Source of the DNA: Caryophanales bacterium
GTDB lineage: Bacteria; Bacillota_I; Bacilli_A; RFN20; CAG-288
Assembly: GCA_021621525.1 (NCBI GenBank)
Contig: JAJVUU010000030.1
Span: forward strand, 1-21,153
Reading direction: 5' to 3'
DNA length: 21,153 bases
Each line of letters opens with the position of its first letter. Position 1 is the first letter of the stretch. The position numbers and the translations under genes were made by a program. The notes beneath the pieces are model-generated. The model was not told the origin of the DNA, did no database searches, and saw only the letters and a list, made by a program, of their open reading frames with translations. This document shows positions 8,042-14,586 of this stretch, one piece after another.

Positions 8042-9464
8042 CTTGACCTGTCCCTATATTGTCTGATTTCGTAATGGCTTCTGTTTTGTTCTTGCCGATC
8101 ACTTTCATGATTCCTTTTTCATTGTAGAAGAAGAGAATGACGGCACCAAGGACACAGAAGAAGATGGCAACGATGGCGACCCAGCGTAAACCCAATTGGG
8201 AAGCGACGATGTCATTGGAACCTTCTTCCTGCTTCGCTCCGATGATGGCAAGGGAGGTGAAGGCAAGCATGGCGATGGACTGACCCAGCTTCATGGCGAA
8301 GGTGCGGGAAGCAAAGAACATTCCCTGACGGTTTTCGCTCGTCTTGATGGAGTCTTCTTCCGCGATATCGGCAACGATGGATTGAGGAATGATGCCTAGA
8401 AGAGCCATGGGGAAGGAAGCTACGACGACGATGAGGATGCCCCATACGATTCCAGGAAGCGGAATGAGACCGATGAGGGATGTGAAGATGTAGCTTAGTG
8501 CCAGACCTAGGAAACCTGTGATGGTCATTTTCTTCTTTCCGAATTTTTTGACAAACTTGCTGACAACCGGATAGAAGCATGCCGAGAGGATGGTCATGCC
8601 AGCTAGGAAAATCATCGTATAGGATGAATCCAGGTTCATGGATACTTTGACAAAGAACGGAAGTCCGGTCTGGAAGAGGGTGAGACCTATCCAGTAGGCG
8701 ATGTCAGAACCGACGAAGATGCGGAAGTCCTTGTTCTTGTATGTGGCAGCCAAAGAACGGAAAACGGGAGTCTTGCTTGGCTCCGTGTTGATGAAATCTT
8801 TCTCTTTCAACAAGAAAGTGGGAAGCAGCATGCAGATGCATGCGATGACGGCTAAGACGATAAAACAGATACGATAGCTCATGTTGAAGCTGACGATTTT
8901 CTGCAGAGGACCTCCAAGGACGAAGGGGAGGTAGGCTAGGACGGTTCCACCGAAATAGGTCAGTGAAATGGCTGTGGAAATGAACATCCTGTCATCTTCG
9001 GTCTTTCCGAATTCGCTGATGAGTGCATTATAGGGCGTGCAATACATCGTCATGAAGAAATAGAAGAGGAGCAGAAATCCAAGGATCCAGAAGACGTTGA
9101 TGTTGCTGATTTTATCGACGGGTGCCCAGAAGACAAGGATGGTACAGATGGAGAAGGGGATGGCTGAATAACGCATAAAGGGAATCCTTCGGCCTTTTGG
9201 ATTCTTGCTTCGGTCAGACCAGGTGGCAATCAGAGGATCGGTGATGGCGTCGAAGATACGGCATATGAAGGTGATGATTCCTAAGATGGTGAATACCCAG
9301 AAGATGAAGCCTCCCTGGATGTAGCTTATCGCACCGCTTTGGATATCGCCTGCCGTCGGAAGATAAAAGGTGACGAGCCATGCATTGATGATTCCTCCCA
9401 GAATCGACCATCCCAATTGGCCGATGGCGAAAATCCACATCTGCTTTTTACTTAGTCTTTTCAT
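8025..9464 (-). CDS. GPH-family (MFS) sugar:cation symporter
   Basis: This 479-residue protein has about twelve hydrophobic segments and the signature of glycoside-pentoside-hexuronide symporters: FDAITDPLIATWSDRS (71-86) followed by a GRRIPFMRYSAIPF loop (91-104). The two acidic residues D72 and D76 match the cation-site aspartates of MelB helix II. The family imports sugars such as melibiose, lactose or xylosides with Na+ or H+ at the inner membrane. The partner GH36 enzyme immediately downstream makes an alpha-galactoside the most natural cargo. The family also contains lipid carriers, so a glycolipid or lysolipid cargo is not excluded. The ATG is preceded by AAAGGAG at six bases and overlaps the tetR stop by 17 bases. 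Confidence 0.9.
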   Translation of the reverse strand: MKRLSKKQMWIFAIGQLGWSILGGIINAWLVTFYLPTAGDIQSGAISYIQGGFIFWVFTILGIITFICRIFDAITDPLIATWSDRSKNPKGRRIPFMRYSAIPFSICTILVFWAPVDKISNINVFWILGFLLLFYFFMTMYCTPYNALISEFGKTEDDRMFISTAISLTYFGGTVLAYLPFVLGGPLQKIVSFNMSYRICFIVLAVIACICMLLPTFLLKEKDFINTEPSKTPVFRSLAATYKNKDFRIFVGSDIAYWIGLTLFQTGLPFFVKVSMNLDSSYTMIFLAGMTILSACFYPVVSKFVKKFGKKKMTITGFLGLALSYIFTSLIGLIPLPGIVWGILIVVVASFPMALLGIIPQSIVADIAEEDSIKTSENRQGMFFASRTFAMKLGQSIAMLAFTSLAIIGAKQEEGSNDIVASQLGLRWVAIVAIFFCVLGAVILFFYNEKGIMKVIGKNKTEAITKSDNIGTGQDADQL

Positions 9465-10068
9465 TTTTGTCTCCTTTCAGTCTGTCTGTGATGATTTTGA
9501 TAAGTAATTGAATCTCTTTGTTTTTGTCTATGCCTAATCCGATATCGACAAGATTGTCCGTTGCCATTTTCTTGCAAAGGGATAAAAGAGAATGTGTCGT
9601 GGTGTAATAATAGAGGCCGATATCTTCTACCGGTCTTATGGAATGATCCTCCAGGCCAAGGCGATACGCTTCGTCATACAGCATCTTGATTTCCGATAGA
9701 GTGTGTTGGTATTCAGAAAAATCAAGTGTGGAATCCGTAAGGATGATCTGATCGAATTCGAAGAGGAAGACAAAGAAATTCGGATGTTTTTGAAAGGTGT
9801 CTGAAAACAGATTATAGAAATCGTAGATTCGTTGATAGCCATCGCCTTGTCTTGATGCATCTAGCGTCTTTCGGATATTGTTCCATTCCTTTGTTGCGAC
9901 CTTCAATGCGAGGTTCTGCTTGGTCTTGAAGTATCGATATACAGTCGCCTCTCCGATCCCTGCTTTTTTGGCAATATCACTGATGTAAACCTTGGAGATG
10001 GATTTTTCCAGAAAAAGCTCATGGGCAGAGTCGATGATGGCTTCGCTCATTTTGTCTTTGTAAGTCAT
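9448..10068 (-). CDS. TetR-family transcriptional repressor, first gene of the operon
   Basis: This 206-residue protein has a TetR DNA-binding domain at residues 7-55: an AHELFLEKS helix, then ISDIAKKAGIGEATVYRYFK (29-48), the helix-turn-helix of the family. The remaining 150 residues are a helical ligand-binding domain of no recognisable subfamily. It sits first in the operon and is preceded by AAGGAGG close to the ATG, so expression is probably strong when derepressed. Two 19-bp palindromes lie between its -10 box and its start codon, which implies autorepression and control of the three downstream genes. The inducer is probably the imported sugar or a lipid-like molecule, as TetR proteins often bind hydrophobic ligands; this is inference. 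Confidence 0.92.
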   Translation of the reverse strand: MTYKDKMSEAIIDSAHELFLEKSISKVYISDIAKKAGIGEATVYRYFKTKQNLALKVATKEWNNIRKTLDASRQGDGYQRIYDFYNLFSDTFQKHPNFFVFLFEFDQIILTDSTLDFSEYQHTLSEIKMLYDEAYRLGLEDHSIRPVEDIGLYYYTTTHSLLSLCKKMATDNLVDIGLGIDKNKEIQLLIKIITDRLKGDKNEKTK

Positions 10069-10078
10069 GCTCCTCCTT

Positions 10079-10097
10079 TTGATAGTTTATCTATGAA
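10079..10097. promoter_or_regulatory. TetR operator O1 (imperfect palindrome)
   Basis: TTGATAG-TTTAT-CTATGAA is a 19-base palindrome with one arm mismatch relative to O2. Its centre is 20 bases (about two helical turns) from the centre of O2, the spacing expected for cooperative repressor binding on one DNA face. It lies 11-29 bases upstream of the tetR ATG. Confidence 0.7.
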
Positions 10098-10098
10098 A

Positions 10099-10117
10099 TT
10101 GATAGTCCAACTATCAA
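10099..10117. promoter_or_regulatory. TetR operator O2 (near-perfect palindrome)
   Basis: TTGATAGTCCAACTATCAA has two perfect 8-base arms (TTGATAGT/ACTATCAA) around a 3-base centre. It begins 4 bases downstream of the -10 box and so covers the transcription start, which would block initiation. The shared half-site with O1 is TTGATAG. Confidence 0.8.
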
Positions 10118-10121
10118 AATA

Positions 10122-10150
10122 ATATTACAAGCGCTTACATTTTATGTCAA
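10122..10150 (-). promoter_or_regulatory. Sigma-A promoter of the tetR operon
   Basis: On the minus strand a perfect TTGACA -35 (10150-10145) and TAATAT -10 (10127-10122) are separated by exactly 17 bases. The start would fall inside operator O2. The spacer contains the cre-like palindrome, so this promoter seems to answer to two regulators. Confidence 0.85.
10126..10139. promoter_or_regulatory. cre-like (CcpA/LacI-type) site inside the promoter spacer
   Basis: TGTAAGCGCTTGTA (minus strand) has the AAGCGCTT core palindrome with a central CG, matching the catabolite-responsive element pattern TGWAARCGYTWNCW at most places. Its position between -35 and -10 would let CcpA or another LacI-family protein block polymerase. 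No such regulator is encoded in the window, so a chromosomal CcpA is the likely binder. Confidence 0.65.
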
Positions 10151-10177
10151 GTTTTTTTCGAAGAATGTTTTCGGCAC

Positions 10178-10201
10178 TAAAAAAGGGAGACTTCAGTCTC
10201 C
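10178..10201 (-). terminator. Rho-independent terminator of the BadF-type kinase gene
   Basis: GGAGAC (10186-10191) pairs with GTCTCC (10196-10201) around a TTCA loop, and an A run at 10178-10184 gives seven T on the minus strand after the stem. It separates this gene from the tetR operon promoter that follows in the same direction. Confidence 0.88.
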
Positions 10202-10209
10202 TAGGAACA

Positions 10210-11127
10210 TCATTTCTTGTCTTCTTCTTTTTTCCATAGAGCCATCGCACAACATGCTGCACCGAAATCAGCGTCATGCAGATGAGGAATATATTGGATA
10301 TCCGGGTGTCTGGCATGGATTCTTTCAAGGATCTTGTCAAGGTATACAGGACTTGATCCACAGGAACCGATGATGGTCATTTTCCTTTCTATGTCAGGAA
10401 ACCTTTTTAAAAGAAAATCGACATAAAGAGCAAAATTGTCCGCACAGGAATCGAGGATTTCCTGTATATATCTGCTTTTGCTGTTTTCAATAAGGAATTT
10501 TGCATTGGCCGCAATCTCTGATCTGCCTGTATTGTTGAAGTAGTGGATGAGTCCGATTTTATCATGAACATTGATTTTCATAGAAAACAAACGGAAAGTG
10601 TCATCGAATTCCAATATCCCGTCATACATTCTGGCAAGGAGCCTCAAGGCACTCATGGATATGTCATATCCGCTCCCTTTGTCTCCTTCAAGATATCCAT
10701 ATCCGGAAAGCCGAAGCTCTTTTCCTTTGGATGTCCTCCCATAGACGACGCATCCTGTTCCTATGATGAGACAGATGCCAGAGTCACTGAACGTAGAATA
10801 AAAAGCATTGTAGATGTCATTGCCGGCTCTGACAAGGGTGCGATTGTCAAACAACCCACTTTCTTTTATCAAGCGGACGACTTTTCTTTCGTCATTGTTG
10901 CTGATGATTCCACCGATACCAAGAAAAACAGAAGCTATAAAGCCTTTATCAGGCAGAACATTGGATAACCCATCTAAAATTGTTTCTTTGAATGTGGCTG
11001 CTGAAACAACATCATATGTGGATGGCCCGTTCTTGTATGTTTTGATGATATGATGCTCTTGGTCCATGAGAACGTAGGATGTTTTGCTTCCTCCGCCATC
11101 TACTCCGATAAAGAAAATATCTGACAT
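10210..11127 (-). CDS. BadF/BadG/BcrA/BcrD-type ATPase, likely N-acetylglucosamine kinase-like
   Basis: This 305-residue protein has the ASKHA fold of the GlcNAc-kinase/BadF group. FIGVDGGGSKTSYVLMD (6-22) is the phosphate-1 loop, AGNDIYNAF (101-109) holds the probable catalytic base D104, LIIGTGCVVYG (120-130) is the phosphate-2 loop, and GDKGSGYDIS (148-157) is the sugar-side loop conserved in GlcNAc kinases. The length fits that subgroup (about 300-340). It would phosphorylate an amino sugar in the cytosol; activation of an enzyme as in benzoyl-CoA reductase activators is unlikely because no cluster-binding Cys pair stands out. It is a single-gene unit with its own terminator, upstream of the sugar operon but not joined to it. 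GAGGA lies ahead of the ATG. Local base composition is more AT-rich than in the sugar operon. Confidence 0.82.
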   Translation of the reverse strand: MSDIFFIGVDGGGSKTSYVLMDQEHHIIKTYKNGPSTYDVVSAATFKETILDGLSNVLPDKGFIASVFLGIGGIISNNDERKVVRLIKESGLFDNRTLVRAGNDIYNAFYSTFSDSGICLIIGTGCVVYGRTSKGKELRLSGYGYLEGDKGSGYDISMSALRLLARMYDGILEFDDTFRLFSMKINVHDKIGLIHYFNNTGRSEIAANAKFLIENSKSRYIQEILDSCADNFALYVDFLLKRFPDIERKMTIIGSCGSSPVYLDKILERIHARHPDIQYIPHLHDADFGAACCAMALWKKEEDKK

Positions 11128-11147
11128 TCGTTTTCCTCAGGAATGCA

Positions 11148-11242
11148 GTGACCTCACGTGATTGATAAAACGTGAGTTATGCCAGATAATATCTTTGATT
11201 CAAAACACTTGTGGCAATATCACAAGTCAATAGGGAGGTCAC
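11148..11242. repeat. Nested inverted repeats upstream of the IS110 relic
   Basis: An outer pair GTGACCTC (11148-11155) / GAGGTCAC (11235-11242) encloses two perfect 7-bp hairpins: CTCACGT (11153-11159) / ACGTGAG (11170-11176), and ACTTGTG (11207-11213) / CACAAGT (11221-11227). The outer stem and first hairpin share three bases, so they compete partly. The right outer arm contains the GGGAGG Shine-Dalgarno of the IS110 start. On plus-strand RNA this would fold into a compact multi-hairpin element. It may be the noncoding end of the IS110 element, where the family encodes its guide (bridge) RNA, or a control region of the diverging kinase gene. Confidence 0.5.
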
Positions 11243-11243
11243 C

Positions 11244-11348
11244 ATGAAAATTATAGTTTATGTCGGTATCGATGTCCATAAGACAAAAGCAATTTACAAA
11301 ATGAATCATGCTTATCAATCCAGGATGGAAAGAATTCAGTCAGCCTAG
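11244..11348 (+). pseudogene. IS110-type transposase, N-terminal relic
   Basis: Behind a good GGGAGG ribosome site the ATG opens a 34-codon frame that begins MKIIVYVGIDVHKTKA, the signature start of IS110-family DEDD transposases (first catalytic Asp in GIDVHK). From about residue 18 on the likeness fades, and the frame ends at a TAG. A full protein is about 400 residues, so more than 90 percent is missing; a deletion junction is likely near residue 18. No C-terminal part is visible in the following 430 bases. Confidence 0.7.
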
Positions 11349-11782
11349 TGTTTTTTGACGAATGCTGTTTTATTGCGAGGTCGATTGTCCATCATGCTTC
11401 CTGATGAATCAAAAACATATTTTTGCTTTTTTATAAATCCTGATAAACGATGTCATATCTTTATTTATGTTTTAAAACTTAATTTCCTTACCATGGTTTG
11501 CTTCTTTTATGTTCTTTTGAATTCATCATTTTTCCTAAGCATGGCTTGAGTATTTTATAAGATGTCAGTTGTTGCAATTGATAGATTTCTGATATGCTTT
11601 CAATGAAGGGAATACATCAAAATCGATTTTAGTTAGTTATGGCTATTGCCTTTTAAAAGGTTAAACTTTTTTTCTTGCGCAGAAATCGAAACGTAAGGGA
11701 ACATCTCTCAAAAAAATGGAATGATATCTAAGAGAAAACCTTTTAAAAATTGATTGAAACGCAAGAGAAAGGCACCATTGAA
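11349..11782. other. AT-rich intergenic region ahead of the AraC-type gene
   Basis: No supported gene lies here; a 64-codon frame at 11355-11549 has no recognisable content and no ribosome site. Two things stand out: a perfect palindrome CCTTTTAAAAGG at 11649-11660, whose first ten bases recur at 11739-11748, and a direct repeat GAAACG[T/C]AAG[G/A]GAA at 11688-11701 and 11756-11769. Both could be binding sites for the downstream AraC protein. I found no convincing -35/-10 pair. Confidence 0.4.
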
Positions 11783-13222
11783 ATGTGGTATTACTTTAAT
11801 TTTTTGCATACGTACTATCGACAGGAAGTGACTTTTTCACTTCGGAGAGGAGGAGATTTTCGACCAGAATGGCATGAAAAGAATCTGGAGTTGAATATTC
11901 TTTTACAGGGGTCACCTCAGATTGCCATTGCGAATTCTGTATATCGTTTGCAAAGTGGACAGATCTTCATCGTCAATCCCGGGGAAATCCATACTGTCAA
12001 ATGTTTCGGTCAGGAAGAATGTCTTCTTTTCTCTATGTCGATTCCTACTCCTTTGAGAGATTTCCTAAGGACTCATACACTACCAGTCTTCAATCATACG
12101 CTTTACCCCGAAGAAAGCGAGGTCGTCATGATGATTTTCAACGCTCTCTTAGATAATTCATTCCATTTGAACCCTTTAAACAAAGAAAGAGAGGCGTTTC
12201 TAGTTCATCTTTTGATCTCTTTGCTTCCGATATATGATCCTGAAAATCCAAGGCCGTCATTTACATCGACTGAAACACAGACACTCAACCGAATGCTCAT
12301 GGAAATCAACTTCAATTACAAGCATGGCCTTCTTCTGAAGGAAATCGCCAGCAAAGAAAATCTTTCCTCAGGATATCTATCCTCTCTTTTCAAAAGCAAG
12401 TTCAATATCACATACCACAAATTCCTTGATGAAGTAAAATTGAAAAAGGGTATTGAGCTTCTATATACGACGGACCTATCCAGTGAAGCCATCTCCGAAG
12501 AGGTAGGCTTCCCGAATCCCTACGCCTTTGCCAGGGAATTCAAAAGAAGATTCACTCTATCTCCTCATGAATATCGGAAAAAGAACAAGAACGAACCAGT
12601 CATAGGGGCTAAGTATCTTTTCATTCATGATAAGTCTGACATCAACAATGAAAACTTCTCGTCTGATAGTATTTTGATAAAAGAATTTTTGGATGGTCAC
12701 TCATCGTTGAGCGACATCTGCAAAGTGAACAAATACTCGAAGAATCATATTTTCCCGGCGTACTCCTGCATTCGTGAAATTCTCCTGGCAAGCGATACAA
12801 AGCCTGTTGCAAAACATATATGGCTGAAAAACCTTCTTCAGTTCCCGACATATTATCAGGATATCCTTGAAAATTCCAAAATGCCTGTCATCAGCCTTTA
12901 CATCTCCTTCGAACTGGACTTCAGGAAAGTATGGGTACAACCATATCAGTCGAAATATGATTTTTCTGCTCTTTACAAAGGACTTGATTTTTTGAAAAAG
13001 AATGTCCCTGGCGTCTCCGTCAGGCTCGTCTTTGTCAACACGGAAGAGAAGCTGAAAGGATACAACACCTTGGCAGACGACCCTGGAAATCTCTTCAATG
13101 AATGCCAGATGGCTTATACCTTCATCAAACTGCATTATGGGAGCGATATGGTACATTCCTGGGTATTCCTCACAGAAAAAAGTTTAAGTTGCATGCCAAA
13201 TCTTCAAAAAGAAGACTTCTAG
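11783..13222 (+). CDS. AraC-family regulator with cupin N-terminus and an extra C-terminal domain
   Basis: From the ATG at 11783 the protein has 479 residues. A frame extension to a TTG at 11750 exists, but the ATG has GAGAAAGG about ten bases upstream and its MWYYFNFLH start fits better. Residues 1-110 form a cupin-like sugar-sensing domain (LELNILLQG, FIVNPGEIHTV). The AraC DNA-binding domain is at about 170-268 with two helix-turn-helix units (LLLKEIASKENLSSGYLSSLFK and SSEAISEEVGFPNPYAFAREFKRRF, the latter the conserved part). About 210 further residues follow, which typical AraC proteins lack. Their alternating strand/helix look (MPVISLYISFELDF, KGLDFLKKNVPGVSVRLVFVN) recalls the start of the TIM barrel seen in AraC-GH39 fusion regulators, but it stops early, 120 bases before a TnpB gene. 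It probably regulates a nearby sugar-related gene; the kinase or the GT39 enzyme are candidates. Confidence 0.85.
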   Translation: MWYYFNFLHTYYRQEVTFSLRRGGDFRPEWHEKNLELNILLQGSPQIAIANSVYRLQSGQIFIVNPGEIHTVKCFGQEECLLFSMSIPTPLRDFLRTHTLPVFNHTLYPEESEVVMMIFNALLDNSFHLNPLNKEREAFLVHLLISLLPIYDPENPRPSFTSTETQTLNRMLMEINFNYKHGLLLKEIASKENLSSGYLSSLFKSKFNITYHKFLDEVKLKKGIELLYTTDLSSEAISEEVGFPNPYAFAREFKRRFTLSPHEYRKKNKNEPVIGAKYLFIHDKSDINNENFSSDSILIKEFLDGHSSLSDICKVNKYSKNHIFPAYSCIREILLASDTKPVAKHIWLKNLLQFPTYYQDILENSKMPVISLYISFELDFRKVWVQPYQSKYDFSALYKGLDFLKKNVPGVSVRLVFVNTEEKLKGYNTLADDPGNLFNECQMAYTFIKLHYGSDMVHSWVFLTEKSLSCMPNLQKEDF

Positions 13223-13342
13223 CAAATGAAATTTTACTTTTGACGTTTTGTATAATTTGTAATCCGTAATTCACTTTTTTCCATTTTCTCCCGTACTTTT
13301 CCTGTTCTCATGGACAATACATAGGTGAAAGGAGGGAGACTC

Positions 13343-14452
13343 GTGGCAATCGTCAACAAGGCATACAAATGCAGACTGTATCCCGATAAAAATCAGCAGG
13401 TACTCCTTGCCAAGACTTTCGGATGTACACGGAAGGTGTACAACCTCATGTTGGAAGAAACAAATCGTTTGATAACCAAAAATGGTCAGATTCCTTCCAT
13501 CAATCCTAGAAAGTATTTCAAGGATTATCCCTATCTTGATGAAGTCGATTACTATGCCTTGTACACTGAGCGATTCCATCTGAGCAATGCTTTTAAAGCA
13601 TATCGTAAAGACAAGGGCAAAATTCCAAAATTCAAATCAAGGAAAAAGCTCCGAATGTCCTATACGACATGTAACCAAAACGGGTCCATATCCTTGGAAG
13701 AGGGCTTTGTCATTCTTCCAATCATCGGCAAAGTCAGAATCCGTGGACAACGTATGGCTCCCAAAGACTGGAAGCTGAAAACAGCGACTGTTTCCATGGA
13801 TTCGGACGGCCGATATTATGTGGCTTTTCTTTACGAATACGTTATGGACATACGCCAGGTTCCTATTTCCGACAATGCCATCGGGCTAGATTACAAAGCC
13901 GACGGCCTATACATGGCAAGTACAGGCAAGGGACCTCAGGGAATCCAACAGTTTTTTAGACGAAAGGAACGTCTTTTGGCAAGAGTCCAAAGACTGCTGA
14001 CCCTTAAGGTGCCTGGTTCCAAAAGTTATCTTAAGCTGAAAAGGCGAATCGGTAGGATTCATGCAAGAATCGCCAATCAAAGAAGGGACTATCTGCATAA
14101 GGTCTCAACCCAGATTGCCAATTCATTCGATATTGTCTGTGTCCAAAACCTGGATATGAAAGAAATCAGTGCAAAAGGGAGCCACCATGGCAAATCAACC
14201 ATGGACAATGGTTATGGTTCGTTCTTGTGGATGTTGTCGTATAAGTTAAAGGACAGAGGCAAATACTTTGTCAAAGTCAATCGCTACTATCCATCTACTC
14301 AAATTTGCAGCCGTTGTGGAAGGAGAAAGAAACTTCTTCTGTCCGAAAGAATATATCGTTGCATCTGTGGCCTGGAAATAGACCGAGACCACAATGCAGC
14401 CATCAACATCAGAAATGAAGGCCTCCGGCTTCTCAAAGCAGGAAAAGCCTGA
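13343..14452 (+). CDS. tnpB: IS200/IS605-type TnpB (OrfB) with altered RuvC active site
   Basis: TnpB is an RNA-guided nuclease that cuts DNA next to a short motif and helps its transposon persist. I place the start at GTG 13343, behind a strong AAAGGAGGG site; a GTG at 13325 lies upstream of that site. The 369 residues are full length: the N-terminal YKCRLYPDKNQQ..L...FG helix domain, RuvC-I with D183 (AIGLDYKADGLY), the basic NQRRDYLHK bridge region, RuvC-II at 263-270, a zinc finger with C322, C325, C340 and C342, and RuvC-III with DRDHNAAINI (347-356). In RuvC-II the family's catalytic Glu (VEDL) is Gln: the segment reads DIVCVQNLDMK, codon CAA at 14144-14146. The frame is otherwise intact. 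The protein may thus bind DNA without cutting it, as in domesticated TnpB-derived repressors, or be recently inactivated. No TnpA is present. It sits between a shortened AraC gene and a GT39 gene. Confidence 0.9.
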   Translation: MAIVNKAYKCRLYPDKNQQVLLAKTFGCTRKVYNLMLEETNRLITKNGQIPSINPRKYFKDYPYLDEVDYYALYTERFHLSNAFKAYRKDKGKIPKFKSRKKLRMSYTTCNQNGSISLEEGFVILPIIGKVRIRGQRMAPKDWKLKTATVSMDSDGRYYVAFLYEYVMDIRQVPISDNAIGLDYKADGLYMASTGKGPQGIQQFFRRKERLLARVQRLLTLKVPGSKSYLKLKRRIGRIHARIANQRRDYLHKVSTQIANSFDIVCVQNLDMKEISAKGSHHGKSTMDNGYGSFLWMLSYKLKDRGKYFVKVNRYYPSTQICSRCGRRKKLLLSERIYRCICGLEIDRDHNAAINIRNEGLRLLKAGKA

Positions 14453-14535
14453 TTTTCAATAGGCTGGCCGCAGCCGAATCTATGCCGCCGGAAATCCGCC
14501 CTCTTAAGTTCTTCTTAGGGCGGACAAACGCGGAA
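14453..14535 (+). ncRNA. Candidate 3' part of the TnpB guide RNA (omega RNA) / right end
   Basis: TnpB guide RNAs overlap the 3' end of tnpB and end at the element's right end. Directly behind the tnpB stop, a GC-rich stretch holds TCCGCCCT (14495-14502) / AGGGCGGA (14517-14524), a perfect 8-bp hairpin with a 14-base loop and no T tract behind it, which argues against a terminator. A smaller GGCTG..CAGCC element (14462-14474) precedes it. The scaffold end and therefore the guide start cannot be fixed from one copy; sequence after about 14535 would be the guide. Confidence 0.5.
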
Positions 14536-14555
14536 TCAATATCGTTTTGTTCTTG

Positions 14556-14579
14556 GTTTTGATCGTATCGGTGTTAAAA
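14556..14579 (+). promoter_or_regulatory. Candidate extended -10 promoter giving a leaderless GT39 mRNA
   Basis: TGTTAAAAT (TGn extended -10 with TAAAAT) lies only six bases before the ATG at 14587, and a TTGGTT-like -35 stands 16 bases further up. If used, transcription starts at or next to the start codon. This agrees with the absence of any recognisable Shine-Dalgarno ahead of 14587. The position is given to within a few bases. Confidence 0.35.
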
Positions 14580-14586
14580 TGAAGTC

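Noticed and set aside
11355..11549. 64-codon plus-strand open frame
   Set aside because: AT-rich, Phe/Leu-rich by composition, no ribosome site and no recognisable similarity.
13325..13342. Upstream GTG as start of tnpB
   Set aside because: The GTG overlaps the strong AAAGGAGGG ribosome site; the GTG at 13343 is correctly spaced and begins with the family's usual N-terminus.
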